Source of the DNA: Piscirickettsiaceae bacterium
GTDB lineage: Bacteria; Pseudomonadota; Gammaproteobacteria; Nitrosococcales; Methylophagaceae
DNA length: 64,000 bases
Reading direction: 5' to 3'
Assembly: GCA_024685975.1 (NCBI GenBank)
Contig: JAIBDZ010000001.1
Span: forward strand, 186,001 to 250,000
Shown: piece after piece, positions 32,604-42,799 of the stretch
How the letters are laid out: each line of letters opens with the position of its first letter
Position numbering within the stretch: position 1 is the first letter of the stretch
Translations under genes and position numbers: made by a program
The notes under the pieces: generated by a model
What the model was told of the DNA's origin: nothing
The model's database searches: none
The model's input: the letters and a program-made list of their open reading frames with translations, nothing else

Positions 32604-34934
32604 ATGACGATTAAGATTGAAATTAACGGCATTGAATTAGCCGTCGACCCAGGAAAAATGATTATTCAAGCCGCAGATGATGCGGGTATTGAGATCCCTC
32701 GTTTTTGCTACCATAAAAAATTATCAGTCGCGGCTAATTGCCGGATGTGTCTAGTTGAAGTTGAAAAGGCAAATAAAGCATTACCTGCTTGTGCGACGCC
32801 TGTTGCTGACGGGATGAAAATTCATACCGCTTCGCCAGCTGCAAAAGCAGCCCAACGTAGTGTCATGGAATTTTTGCTAATTAATCACCCTTTGGATTGC
32901 CCTATTTGTGATCAGGGTGGTGAATGCGAGTTACAAGATTTATCCATGGGTTATGGTGAAGGTGTCGGTCGATTTAGTGAAAGTAAACGTGTTGTCAAAG
33001 ATAAAGACATTGGTGCTTTAGTTAAAACAGATATGACGCGTTGTATCTTGTGTACACGTTGTGTTCGTTTTGGACAAGAAATCGCTGGTATCAAGGAGTT
33101 AGGCGCAACGGGTCGCGGCGAACATACTGAAATCGGGACTTATATCGAACAGAGTTTATCGTCTGAACTGTCTGGCAATATTATTGATTTATGTCCAGTT
33201 GGAGCATTAACGTCAAAACCATTCCGTTATAAAGCACGTGCGTGGGAATTGCAATCGCATGCGTCTATAGCGCCACATGATGCGATTGGTTCAAACATTG
33301 AAGTTCATACCCGCCGTGGTGAAGTGATGCGAGTTGTGCCGCGTGAAAATGAGTCATTAAATGAAACGTGGTTATCTGACCGTGATCGTTTTAGTTATTT
33401 AGGCTTGAAGCATGACGAGCGTGCGACAACACCGATGATTAAGCGTGATGGACAATGGCAGCAAGTAGATTGGCAAACGGCTTTAGATGCAGCGATGTCT
33501 GGCATAAAGTCAGTTATTGCAAAAGATGGCGCAGCTCAAGTTGCAGGTCTAGCATCTCCAACAGTAAGTTTGGAAGAGGGCTATCTATACCAAAAAATGT
33601 TACGTGGCTTGGGCGTAGACAATATTGATCACCGCTTACGTCAACAAGATACCTCGTCTTATCAGGCGTGTCAGGATATTGCGTTAACGGATATTGCCGA
33701 GGCTGATTCGATTGTCTTGATTGGGAGTAGTATTCGCTCTGAACAACCGATTTTGTCACACCGAATCCGCCAAGCTGCATTAGCTGGGAGTAAAGTCCAT
33801 ACTTTAAACTTCAGTTGTGATGACTTATTAATGCCGGTTGCAAGCCATTTTGTTGCGAATAGTGACGCCTTACTTGAACAATTATCAGGCGTTGCTAAAG
33901 CTTTATTAAATGAAGACAATGTCGACGAACAATGGCAACAACGATTAGCGAATACTTCTGTATCTGCTGATGCAGCTCAATTAGCACAGCAGTTAAAAGA
34001 CAGTGAGAAAACGATCATTCTTGTGGGCGAATTAGTGAAATATCACCCTCAAGCGAGCACATTTATTGCTCTGGTTGATGTCATTGCTTCAATGACTGGT
34101 AGTCAATTTACCGTAGTGCAATCAGCCAATTCAAAAGCGCTTACACAGGTAAACGTCTTGCCATCAGGCGATGGGATGGATGCGCATCATAGTTTGCAGG
34201 CTAAATTGAAAGCTTATGTTTTATTAGGCATGGAGCCTGAATTAGATTGTGCCGATCCTCGTGCCGCTATGACAGCATTAACAGAAGCTGACTGTGTGGT
34301 AGCAATGTCATCTTATGTGACTGAGACAATGTTAGCTTATGCCGACGTGATTTTACCTATCGCGAGTTTTGTCGAAACATCCGGTACCTTCGTGAGTTTT
34401 GATGGACAATGGCAGCAATATAATGGTGTCGTTGCGCCTGTTGGAGAAAGCCGCCCTGCGTGGAAAGTATTGCGCGTATTAGGCAATTTGGCTGAACAAA
34501 GTGGTTTTGATTATGTGTCGTCACAAGATGTGCATGATGAAGCTCGTGATTATGTTACACAGCAAACATCTGATAAGTCGTTATCTGTTCCTAATGAAAT
34601 GACGTTGCCACATAGTGATTTAGATGTGATATCAATTGTGCCAATGTATCAAGTCGATAATGTGGTGAGACGAAGTGATGCTTTGGCAAATACCGTTGAA
34701 AGTCATGATGCTTTATCTGTGAAGATGCACCCAGAAACGGCAGCACAATATGCTGTCTTGGACGAAAGCCAAGTGGCCTTGCGTCATGATGACTTGGCGG
34801 TCACGTTGGATTTACAACTTGATGAAACGATAGCAAAAGGCTGTCTGTTTATGCCAATGTCTGTACCAGCTGTAGCAGACTTTGCACCAGCTTATAGTGA
34901 TGTCACTGTGGAAGCGGTTGGAGAGACATTATGA
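32604..34934 (+). CDS. nuoG: NADH-quinone oxidoreductase subunit G
   Basis: This 776-residue subunit has an N-terminal ferredoxin domain ([21 protein letters not shown], then PACATP), the His-Cys3 motif [18 protein letters not shown] and a Cys cluster [14 protein letters not shown] with DLCPVGAL. The long C-terminal half is of the molybdopterin-oxidoreductase fold but lacks the cofactor, as is usual for NuoG. That C-terminal part is the least conserved protein stretch in the operon. It overlaps nuoH by ATGA. Confidence 0.96.
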   Translation: MTIKIEINGIELAVDPGKMIIQAADDAGIEIPRFCYHKKLSVAANCRMCLVEVEKANKALPACATPVADGMKIHTASPAAKAAQRSVMEFLLINHPLDCPICDQGGECELQDLSMGYGEGVGRFSESKRVVKDKDIGALVKTDMTRCILCTRCVRFGQEIAGIKELGATGRGEHTEIGTYIEQSLSSELSGNIIDLCPVGALTSKPFRYKARAWELQSHASIAPHDAIGSNIEVHTRRGEVMRVVPRENESLNETWLSDRDRFSYLGLKHDERATTPMIKRDGQWQQVDWQTALDAAMSGIKSVIAKDGAAQVAGLASPTVSLEEGYLYQKMLRGLGVDNIDHRLRQQDTSSYQACQDIALTDIAEADSIVLIGSSIRSEQPILSHRIRQAALAGSKVHTLNFSCDDLLMPVASHFVANSDALLEQLSGVAKALLNEDNVDEQWQQRLANTSVSADAAQLAQQLKDSEKTIILVGELVKYHPQASTFIALVDVIASMTGSQFTVVQSANSKALTQVNVLPSGDGMDAHHSLQAKLKAYVLLGMEPELDCADPRAAMTALTEADCVVAMSSYVTETMLAYADVILPIASFVETSGTFVSFDGQWQQYNGVVAPVGESRPAWKVLRVLGNLAEQSGFDYVSSQDVHDEARDYVTQQTSDKSLSVPNEMTLPHSDLDVISIVPMYQVDNVVRRSDALANTVESHDALSVKMHPETAAQYAVLDESQVALRHDDLAVTLDLQLDETIAKGCLFMPMSVPAVADFAPAYSDVTVEAVGETL

Positions 34935-36019
34935 TGGCTTTTTTAATCGATACGTTATTGCCTATCGTGCTTAAAATCATGTTGATCGTGATGCCATTGA
35001 TGATTGCTGTGGCGTATTTGACTTATGCCGAACGCAAAATCATTGGTTATATTCAGCTTCGTATCGGTCCTAACCGTGTTGGTCCTCGAGGTTGGTTGCA
35101 GCCGATTGCGGATGCCATGAAGCTGATGTTTAAGGAAGTCATTTTACCCAGGAAATCTAACCTTTATTTATTTGTTGTTGCACCGGTTTTAGCCATAGGC
35201 CCTGCGTTAGCCGCTTGGGCGGTCATGCCGTTTGATGCTGGCCTTGTATTAGCCGATATTGATGCCGGTTTATTGTATATTCTCGCGATTACATCGATGG
35301 GTGTTTATGGTGTGATTGTGGCTGGTTGGGCATCGAATTCGCGTTATGCATTCTTAGGGGCTTTGCGTTCTGCGGCACAGGTGGTGTCATATGAAATTGC
35401 GATGGGTTTTGCTTTAGTTGGCGTGTTAGTTGCCGCCGGTAGTTTGAATTTAGGTGAGATCGTTTTAGCACAACAAGGTGGTTTTTGGCATTGGTATTGG
35501 TTGCCTTTATTACCTTTATTTGTGATTTATTTTATTTCTGGTGTGGCTGAAACAAACCGAGCGCCGTTTGATGTGGCGGAAGGTGAATCTGAAATTGTAG
35601 CGGGCTTCCATGTCGAATATTCAGGCATGGCATTTGCTATTTTCTTTTTGGCTGAATACGCCGATATGATTCTCATCTCGATGTTGGCCTCTGTCTTGTT
35701 TATGGGCGGTTGGTTGTCACCTTTCCAAGGAACCGTGTTAGAACCTGCATTTAGCTGGGTACCAGGGCTGATTTGGTTATTAATGAAAACATCGTTTTTC
35801 TTGTTTTTGTATTTGTGGTTTAGAGCCACATTTCCACGATATCGTTATGATCAAATTATGCGGTTGGGGTGGAAAGTCTTTATTCCTGTGACATTGGTAT
35901 GGTTGATTGTGGTAGCAACAGCGCAAGTATTTGATATTGGTCCTTGGTTTACTGAAGCCAATGATGTGGTTTCAGCTCTGCCAACAATGGCGGAAGCGGT
36001 TGTGACGGAGGGCAAATAA
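34931..36019 (+). CDS. nuoH: NADH-quinone oxidoreductase subunit H
   Basis: The 362-residue protein has eight or nine TM helices and links the quinone cavity to the proton-pumping arm. Signatures are [21 protein letters not shown] and [20 protein letters not shown]. Two adjacent ATGs (34931 and 34934) are possible starts. The stop is coupled to nuoI (TAATG). Confidence 0.97.
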   Translation: MMAFLIDTLLPIVLKIMLIVMPLMIAVAYLTYAERKIIGYIQLRIGPNRVGPRGWLQPIADAMKLMFKEVILPRKSNLYLFVVAPVLAIGPALAAWAVMPFDAGLVLADIDAGLLYILAITSMGVYGVIVAGWASNSRYAFLGALRSAAQVVSYEIAMGFALVGVLVAAGSLNLGEIVLAQQGGFWHWYWLPLLPLFVIYFISGVAETNRAPFDVAEGESEIVAGFHVEYSGMAFAIFFLAEYADMILISMLASVLFMGGWLSPFQGTVLEPAFSWVPGLIWLLMKTSFFLFLYLWFRATFPRYRYDQIMRLGWKVFIPVTLVWLIVVATAQVFDIGPWFTEANDVVSALPTMAEAVVTEGK

Positions 36020-36507
36020 TGCAAGCAGTACGTCACTTTTTTAAGAGTTTCTTGTTGTGGGAATTGTTGTTGGGTTTGAAGCTAACAGGTCGTTATCTGT
36101 TTGCAAAGAAAATCACAGTGCAATATCCAGAAGAAAACACACCACAATCACCACGATTTCGTGGTTTGCATGCCTTGCGTCGTTACCCTAATGGGGAAGA
36201 GCGTTGCATTGGATGTAAATTATGTGAAGCAGTGTGCCCGGCATTAGCGATTACGATTGAGACTGAGCCGCGTGATGATGGTACACGGCGTACTACGCGC
36301 TATGACATTGATTTATTCAAGTGTATTTTTTGTGGTTTTTGTGAAGAGTCATGCCCAGTGGATTCGATTGTAGAAACACGGGTATTTGATTATCACTTTG
36401 AAGAACGTGGCGAGAATATTATGACGAAAGATAAGTTACTCGCAGTGGGTGATAAATTTGAAGACCAAATTGCAGCTGATCGTGCTGCCGATGCGCCATA
36501 TAGGTAA
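36019..36507 (+). CDS. nuoI: NADH-quinone oxidoreductase subunit I
   Basis: This 162-residue subunit carries two 4Fe-4S clusters (N6a and N6b), with ligands [16 protein letters not shown] and [16 protein letters not shown]. The length and the closing [11 protein letters not shown] are typical of proteobacterial NuoI. It passes electrons from NuoG to NuoB. Confidence 0.97.
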   Translation: MQAVRHFFKSFLLWELLLGLKLTGRYLFAKKITVQYPEENTPQSPRFRGLHALRRYPNGEERCIGCKLCEAVCPALAITIETEPRDDGTRRTTRYDIDLFKCIFCGFCEESCPVDSIVETRVFDYHFEERGENIMTKDKLLAVGDKFEDQIAADRAADAPYR

Positions 36508-36518
36508 GGCAAATTAAT

Positions 36519-37127
36519 ATGGAACAGATATTATTTTATTGTTTTGCTGCGGTGCTGGTGTTTGCTGCCACGATGGTGATAACCGTTAGAAACCCAGTGA
36601 GAGCAGCGTTATTTTTAGTATTGGCCTTTTTTACCAGTGCTGGTATTTGGCTAATGCTTGAAGCAGAGTTTTTAGCATTAACATTAGTGCTGGTGTATGT
36701 CGGCGCGGTGATGGTGCTGTTTTTGTTTGTGGTGATGATGTTAGATATTAATTTATCATCGATACAAGAAGGGTTTACCCGTTATTTGCCATTAGGCATT
36801 GTGGTTGCAGCATTGATAACTGTTGAAATGTTAGCTGTATTGGGCGCATCACAATTTGGCCTTGATATGGTGCCAGCACCTTCACCAAAACCTGATGATT
36901 ATAGTAATACAGCGGCGATAGGGTTATTGCTTTATACCACCTATGTGTACCCGTTTGAGTTGGCATCAGTGATCTTGACTGTGGCCATTATTGCGGCAAT
37001 TACACTGACTCTACGAGAAAACAAAAGTCGTAAAGCACAACAAGTGTCTGAACAAATTAAAGTGCAAGCCAAAGATAGGGTGCGTATTGTCAAAATGGCT
37101 TCATCAAAACGGGAGGATGACGCATGA
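36519..37127 (+). CDS. nuoJ: NADH-quinone oxidoreductase subunit J
   Basis: This 202-residue membrane subunit has five TM helices. The third helix region ([28 protein letters not shown]) holds the flexible pi-bulge segment thought to gate coupling. The basic cytosolic tail of about 40 residues is normal for the family. It overlaps nuoK by ATGA. Confidence 0.95.
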   Translation: MEQILFYCFAAVLVFAATMVITVRNPVRAALFLVLAFFTSAGIWLMLEAEFLALTLVLVYVGAVMVLFLFVVMMLDINLSSIQEGFTRYLPLGIVVAALITVEMLAVLGASQFGLDMVPAPSPKPDDYSNTAAIGLLLYTTYVYPFELASVILTVAIIAAITLTLRENKSRKAQQVSEQIKVQAKDRVRIVKMASSKREDDA

Positions 37128-37429
37128 TTGCTTTATCAGATTTCCTGACCTTAGGCGCCATTTTATTTAGTTTGTCCGTTTTGGGTATTTTCATTAACCG
37201 TAAAAATATCATTATTTTATTAATGTGTATTGAGTTGATGTTATTAGCTGTGAACTTGAATTTTGTGGCTTTTTCTCACTTTAATGATGATATTGGCGGC
37301 CAGATTTTTGTCTTCTTTATTCTCACTGTAGCAGCAGCTGAAGCGGCGATTGGCTTGGCCATTTTAGTGGTGTTATTCCGTAACTTGAGCACGATTAATG
37401 TCAGTGATTTGGATAGGTTGAAAGGTTAA
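37124..37429 (+). CDS. nuoK: NADH-quinone oxidoreductase subunit K
   Basis: This 101-residue subunit has three TM helices, with the conserved proton-path glutamates in [15 protein letters not shown] and [13 protein letters not shown]. It is exactly the usual length. nuoL begins two bases after its stop codon. Confidence 0.96.
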   Translation: MIALSDFLTLGAILFSLSVLGIFINRKNIIILLMCIELMLLAVNLNFVAFSHFNDDIGGQIFVFFILTVAAAEAAIGLAILVVLFRNLSTINVSDLDRLKG

Positions 37430-37431
37430 AT

Positions 37432-39381
37432 ATGAACTTACTCAATGAAAATGTATTACTGACGTTGGTGCTTGCGCCATTGTTGGGTAGTGCCATTGCT
37501 GGTTTATTCGGTAAACGGATTGGTGAGACAGCTTCTCATACTGTGACGATTATCGGTGTCGCGATTGCTTTTGTCCTATCGAGCTATGTGTTTAAACAGG
37601 TTATTTTTGATGGCGCGAGTTATAACGATCGGGTTTATCAATGGATGCAAGCGGGCTCATTAAGCATTGAAGTTGGCTTTATGGTCGATTCATTGACGGC
37701 CATGATGTTGGTGGTCGTGACTTTTGTATCATTGATGGTGCATATCTATACCATTGGCTATATGAAAGGCGATGATGGCTATAGTCGCTTTTTTAGTTAT
37801 ATTTCGCTCTTTACCTTTTCGATGTTGATGTTGGTCATGGCGAATAACTTTATGCAGTTATTCTTTGGCTGGGAAGCGGTCGGTCTAGTTTCATATTTAC
37901 TGATTGGTTTTTGGTATAAAAAACCGACAGCGATTTATGCCAATTTGAAAGCATTTTTAGTCAACCGTGTGGGTGACTTTGGGTTTTTATTAGGTATTGC
38001 GGGCGTTTTAATGTACGCCGGAAGCTTGGATTATCTTGAGGTCTTTGCTGCTGCACCAACAATAGCGGGACAAACAATGTCTGTTTTTGCTGGGACAGAA
38101 TGGTCGGTGATGACGGCGATTTGTATTATGTTGTTTATCGGCGCGATGGGTAAGTCTGCTCAAGTGCCATTGCATGTTTGGTTGCCTGACTCGATGGAAG
38201 GGCCGACACCGATTTCAGCCTTGATCCACGCGGCAACGATGGTGACAGCCGGTATCTTTATGGTGGCTCGTATGTCGCCGTTGTTTGAGTTGTCTGAAAC
38301 AGCACTGTCTTTTGTGATGATTATCGGCGCGATTACCGCTTTGTTTATGGGCTTTTTAGGTTTGATTCAAAATGATATCAAACGGGTGATAGCTTATTCT
38401 ACGTTGTCGCAACTGGGTTATATGACGGTAGCACTAGGTGCCTCTGCTTATACAGCCGGTATTTTTCACTTGATGACGCATGCTTTCTTTAAAGCATTAT
38501 TGTTCTTGGGTGCGGGGTCTGTGATTATGGCGCTGCATCATGAACAAGATATTCGTAAAATGGGTGGTTTGAAGCGTTATATGCCGATTACGTATTGGAC
38601 GGGATTGATTGGTTCATTGGCTTTGATTGGTTTTCCAGGCTTTGCAGGTTTCTTTTCAAAAGACGCCATTATCGAAGCAGTCCATGCCTCAACGCTAGCA
38701 GGCAGTGGTTTCGCTTATTTTGCCGTGTTGGCAGGGGTCTTTATCACCGCCTTGTATAGCTTTAGATTATTTTTCATCGTTTTCCATGGCAAGCCTCGTT
38801 TTGAGACCCATGACGGGCATGAACCACATGAGTCTCCACGTGTTGTCACTGTGCCGTTAATTTTATTAGCGATCCCTTCTGTGTTAGCGGGTTATTTGAT
38901 TGGCCCTATGGTTTTTGGTGATTTCTTTAGTGATGCTATTTTTGTCTTAGAAGGGCATAACGTTTTAGCCGAGTTGAATTATCACGGTGTTGTTGGGTTC
39001 TTATTGCATGGCTTTATGGCGCCACCATTCTGGTTAGCAATGGCGGGTGTGGGTACGGCTTATTATTTCTATATGGTCAACCCAAGTGTGCCAGCTAAGT
39101 TATATCAATCGTTCCATTGGCTATATCGCATTATGGAAAATAAATACGGTTTTGACCGTTTTAATGAAATTGTCTTTGCTGGTGGCGCTCGTGCTATTGG
39201 TAAAGTGTTATGGAAAGCAGGCGACCAGACAGTGATTGATGGCGCAGTCGTTAATGGTGCTGCGAGAACTGTCGGGATGGTATCTAAAATGGCGCGACAA
39301 ATTCAGTCGGGTTATTTATACCATTATGCGTTTGCAATGATTTTGGGTGTTTGGCTCTTGCTCACCTATTTTGTGGCTTGA
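37432..39381 (+). CDS. nuoL: NADH-quinone oxidoreductase subunit L
   Basis: This 649-residue antiporter-like proton pump of the distal arm has about 16 TM helices. The conserved GWEAVGLVSYLLIGFW helix carries the key Glu, GKSAQVPLHVWLPDSMEGPTP the Lys, and LIHAATMVTAGIF the His. The C-terminal extension after about residue 500 is the lateral helix and anchor helix. Confidence 0.97.
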   Translation: MNLLNENVLLTLVLAPLLGSAIAGLFGKRIGETASHTVTIIGVAIAFVLSSYVFKQVIFDGASYNDRVYQWMQAGSLSIEVGFMVDSLTAMMLVVVTFVSLMVHIYTIGYMKGDDGYSRFFSYISLFTFSMLMLVMANNFMQLFFGWEAVGLVSYLLIGFWYKKPTAIYANLKAFLVNRVGDFGFLLGIAGVLMYAGSLDYLEVFAAAPTIAGQTMSVFAGTEWSVMTAICIMLFIGAMGKSAQVPLHVWLPDSMEGPTPISALIHAATMVTAGIFMVARMSPLFELSETALSFVMIIGAITALFMGFLGLIQNDIKRVIAYSTLSQLGYMTVALGASAYTAGIFHLMTHAFFKALLFLGAGSVIMALHHEQDIRKMGGLKRYMPITYWTGLIGSLALIGFPGFAGFFSKDAIIEAVHASTLAGSGFAYFAVLAGVFITALYSFRLFFIVFHGKPRFETHDGHEPHESPRVVTVPLILLAIPSVLAGYLIGPMVFGDFFSDAIFVLEGHNVLAELNYHGVVGFLLHGFMAPPFWLAMAGVGTAYYFYMVNPSVPAKLYQSFHWLYRIMENKYGFDRFNEIVFAGGARAIGKVLWKAGDQTVIDGAVVNGAARTVGMVSKMARQIQSGYLYHYAFAMILGVWLLLTYFVA

Positions 39382-39392
39382 GAGAGTAAATA

Positions 39393-40898
39393 ATGTTTGA
39401 TTTGCCGTTATTAAGTTTGGTGATTTGGCTCCCGATTTTAGGGGGAATAGCTGTTTTGTTAAATGGCGATAATGCCTTAACACGCCCATTATCATTAATT
39501 GTGTCGTTATTTACTTTATATGCATCAATTGGTTTGTATACCGGTTTTGATATGACGACGCATCAGATGCAGTTTGTTGAGCAGATGCCTTGGATTGCTG
39601 CATTTGATATTAATTATCATCTTGGCGTTGATGGTTTTTCGATGCCATTGATTATCTTGACGGCGTTTTCAACCGTGCTTGTCGTGATTGCGGGTTGGGA
39701 AGTAATTCAAGACCGCGTGAGTCAATATATGGCTGCCTTTTTAATTATGGCTGGGTTAATGATTGCCGTATTTGCAGCGTTAGATGCCATTTTGTTTTAT
39801 GTCTTCTTTGAAGCGATGTTGATTCCATTGTTTCTTGTGATCGGCATTTGGGGCGGTCCTAATCGTGTTTATGCCACGATTAAGTTTTTCCTTTACACCT
39901 TCTTTGGTTCTGTCTTTTTATTGATAGCTTTATTATATTTGCGTCATGTTTCTGATAGCTTTGCGATTCTAGATTTCCACTCAGTGACCTTATCAATGAC
40001 AGAGCAAATCTGGTTGTTCCTCGCCTTTTTGATTGCTTTTGCTGTAAAGGTGCCGATGTGGCCAGTACATACTTGGTTACCTGATGCCCATGTTGAAGCC
40101 CCGACAGGTGGTTCCGTTATTCTAGCTGCGATTACCTTGAAAATCGGTGGTTATGGTCTGTTGCGTTTTGCCTTGCCGATTACGCCTGATGCAGCCATGA
40201 CATTAGATTGGCTCGTGATTAGTTTGTCTTTGATCGCGGTGGTGTATATTGGGTTTGTTGCATTAGTGCAATCAGATTTGAAAAAGTTGATTGCCTATTC
40301 AAGTATTGCCCATATGGGATTTGTCACATTAGGGTTGTTTGTTATTTTTGGTATCTTTGCCAACTCGGCTACAGGAAGTGGGGCTGTTTTAGCGATTGAA
40401 GGTGCGATGGTGCAAATGGTGTCTCATGGTTTTATTGCCGCTGCGATGTTCTTATGCGTTGGGGTGTTATATGACCGTATGCATACACGTGAGATTGCCG
40501 CATACGGCGGTGTAATTAATACCATGCCAATCTTTGCTGGTTTTGCCGTGTTTTTTGCGATGGCCAACGCAGGCTTACCTGGTACGTCTGGTTTTGTCGG
40601 TGAATTTATGGTGATCTTGGCGGCATTTCAAGCTAATTTCTGGTATGCCTTTTTAGCGGCAACCACATTGATTTTAGGGGCTGCTTATAGTTTGTGGATG
40701 GTGAAACGAGTTGTCTTCGGCGATGTTGCTAATGAAGAAGTGGCAGCATTGAAAGACGTTAATCATCGTGAATTCTTTATGTTAGCTGTCTTAGCATTAA
40801 TTGTCTTAGGATTAGGTTTATGGCCTGCACCTTTGATTGATGTAATGCATTCTTCTGTTGAACATTTGCTGACGCAAGTGTTGCAGTCAAAATTGTAA
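39393..40898 (+). CDS. nuoM: NADH-quinone oxidoreductase subunit M
   Basis: This 501-residue antiporter-like subunit has about 14 TM helices. It keeps FFEAMLIPLFLVIGIWGG with the pump Glu, FAVKVPMWPVHTWLPDAHVEAPT with the central Lys, and KKLIAYSSIAHMGFV. It is the second of three pump modules and lies between nuoL and nuoN with gaps of 11 and 15 bases. Confidence 0.97.
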   Translation: MFDLPLLSLVIWLPILGGIAVLLNGDNALTRPLSLIVSLFTLYASIGLYTGFDMTTHQMQFVEQMPWIAAFDINYHLGVDGFSMPLIILTAFSTVLVVIAGWEVIQDRVSQYMAAFLIMAGLMIAVFAALDAILFYVFFEAMLIPLFLVIGIWGGPNRVYATIKFFLYTFFGSVFLLIALLYLRHVSDSFAILDFHSVTLSMTEQIWLFLAFLIAFAVKVPMWPVHTWLPDAHVEAPTGGSVILAAITLKIGGYGLLRFALPITPDAAMTLDWLVISLSLIAVVYIGFVALVQSDLKKLIAYSSIAHMGFVTLGLFVIFGIFANSATGSGAVLAIEGAMVQMVSHGFIAAAMFLCVGVLYDRMHTREIAAYGGVINTMPIFAGFAVFFAMANAGLPGTSGFVGEFMVILAAFQANFWYAFLAATTLILGAAYSLWMVKRVVFGDVANEEVAALKDVNHREFFMLAVLALIVLGLGLWPAPLIDVMHSSVEHLLTQVLQSKL

Positions 40899-40913
40899 GG
40901 GTGAGAGACAAAA

Positions 40914-42347
40914 ATGTTTGAAATCGTAAATATGTCTTTTGCTTTGCCGGAAATGTTTTTGCTAACAATGGCATGTGTTGTTTTGCTATTAGTTGGCTTT
41001 TTTAAACAGACAGGCGCAACATTATCTTATGGCTTTAGTCAGTTAACGTTGGTCGTTGCTGCATATCTTGTCTATAAAGATATGGGCGGATTAGAAGGGC
41101 TTGCGTTCAGCGACACCTATATTCGTGATGGACTGAGTAATGTGCTTAAAATTGCTATTTTTGTCATTAATATTGCGGTATTAATGTACTCCCGAGCTTA
41201 TCTTCAGGCGCGTGATCTTTACCAAGGTGAGTTTTATGTCATGGCCTTGTTTGCGACGCTGGGGATGTCTGTCATGGCGTCTGCACATCACTTCTTAACC
41301 CTTTATTTAGGGTTAGAGCTGATGTCATTGTGTTTGTATGCCATGGTAGCGATGCAGCGTGATTCTGTTTTTGCGACAGAAGCTGCGATGAAGTATTTTA
41401 TCTTGGGTGCTTTAGCATCCGGTATGTTGTTATACGGCATGTCGATTATTTACGGCGTGACGAATAGTTTGTCTATTTCTGCGGTTGCAGAAGCCGTTCA
41501 AACAGGAACGATTGATAATACGGTGTTGAGCTTTGGTCTAGTCTTTCTTGTGATTGGTGTTGCTTTTAAATTAGGAGCCGTGCCATTTCATATGTGGCTA
41601 CCTGATGTGTATCAAGGTGCACCGACAGCGATGACGTTGTTTATTGCCACAACACCAAAATTAGCTGCCTTTGCAATGATGATTCGTCTCTTGGTTGAAG
41701 GTTTAGGTGAAATACAAACTTACTGGCAAGATATGTTGATTATGCTAGCCGTTGCATCAATTGTCTTGGGTAATGTTGTTGCGATTGCACAAACTAATAT
41801 GAAGCGAATGTTGGCGTATTCGACGATTTCCCATGTTGGTTTTATTTTATTAGGTGTTATTTCGGGAACTGCTGGCGGTTATGCTGGGTCTTTATTCTAT
41901 GCATTGACCTATACAGTGATGACGCTCGCAGCTTTCGGTCTTATTATTGTGATGAGTCGCCGTGGATATGAAGCGGAAGAAATTGATGATTATAAAGGGC
42001 TAAGCCAACGTCACCCTTGGTATGCATTGATGATGTTGATTGTGATGTTCTCAATGGCAGGTATTCCGCCATTGGTTGGTTTCTATGCAAAACTAGCTGT
42101 TATTAATGCCATCGTTGATATTGAGTTGATATCGGTTGCTGTTATTGCCGTTGTCATGTCAGTTATCGGTGCGTTTTATTATTTACGCGTGATTAAAGTG
42201 ATGTATTTTGATAAAGCAGAAGTTGATACGCAGATTGATGCACCAATGGATATGCAAGTGGTTGTGAGTGCTAATGCTGTGACTGTGTTGGGGCTGGGTA
42301 TTTTCCCTGGCGCGTTGATGATGTTATGCGTTAATGTATTTTTATAA
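40914..42347 (+). CDS. nuoN: NADH-quinone oxidoreductase subunit N
   Basis: This 477-residue antiporter-like subunit has about 14 TM helices. Marks are YLGLELMSLCLYAMVA with its Glu, FKLGAVPFHMWLPDVYQGAPT with its Lys, and KRMLAYSTISHVGFILLG. It is the last core gene, so all 14 subunits A-N are present without a gap or fusion. Confidence 0.97.
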   Translation: MFEIVNMSFALPEMFLLTMACVVLLLVGFFKQTGATLSYGFSQLTLVVAAYLVYKDMGGLEGLAFSDTYIRDGLSNVLKIAIFVINIAVLMYSRAYLQARDLYQGEFYVMALFATLGMSVMASAHHFLTLYLGLELMSLCLYAMVAMQRDSVFATEAAMKYFILGALASGMLLYGMSIIYGVTNSLSISAVAEAVQTGTIDNTVLSFGLVFLVIGVAFKLGAVPFHMWLPDVYQGAPTAMTLFIATTPKLAAFAMMIRLLVEGLGEIQTYWQDMLIMLAVASIVLGNVVAIAQTNMKRMLAYSTISHVGFILLGVISGTAGGYAGSLFYALTYTVMTLAAFGLIIVMSRRGYEAEEIDDYKGLSQRHPWYALMMLIVMFSMAGIPPLVGFYAKLAVINAIVDIELISVAVIAVVMSVIGAFYYLRVIKVMYFDKAEVDTQIDAPMDMQVVVSANAVTVLGLGIFPGALMMLCVNVFL

Positions 42348-42362
42348 AGGTAATCGTAATTT

Positions 42363-42662
42363 ATGTCAGCTTTGATGCTCATTTTAATGGCGTTTGTGGT
42401 TGCAAACTTGCCGTGGCTTACAGAGCGATTATTTTTTGTCATCCCTTTAAGCCAAGGTAAACCTTTCTGGTTACGCTTAGTTGAGTTAATTGTTTTTTAT
42501 CTGGTTAGCCTATTGGTAGCTGTTTGGGCTGAAATGCAGTTTTCTGGTGATGTTCATCCGCAAGAATGGGAATTTTTTGTGACCACTTTTTGTGCTTATC
42601 TTGTCTTAGCTGTTCCGGGCGTCGTTTACCGATACCAATGGCTGGCTCTAAATACGAAATAA
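42363..42662 (+). CDS. DUF2818 membrane protein, end of nuo operon
   Basis: This 99-residue protein has three hydrophobic helices (about 3-25, 38-58 and 75-95). The opening LMAFVVANLPWLTERLFF and the FVTTFCAYLVLAVPG segment are typical of DUF2818, a family repeatedly found after nuoN in beta- and gammaproteobacteria. The 15-base gap to nuoN indicates co-transcription. An accessory or assembly role for complex I is inferred from context only. Confidence 0.8.
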   Translation: MSALMLILMAFVVANLPWLTERLFFVIPLSQGKPFWLRLVELIVFYLVSLLVAVWAEMQFSGDVHPQEWEFFVTTFCAYLVLAVPGVVYRYQWLALNTK

Positions 42663-42799
42663 TATTAAGTACGATTGTCTTGTTTTTCTTCTGGTAATGA
42701 CGCCAAGCTGAAGCCACTCTTTTTAGCGTATGTATTGATAAGGGGCATGATTTAGCTCTGTTTTCCCTAAAGTCGCCCGGCAGAGCCTAACTAACACCT

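Noticed and set aside
42663-42799. Terminator between the DUF2818 gene and the subtilase gene
   Set aside because: CCTCT-AATG-AGAGG can pair, but the stem is five bases and has no T-run on either strand.
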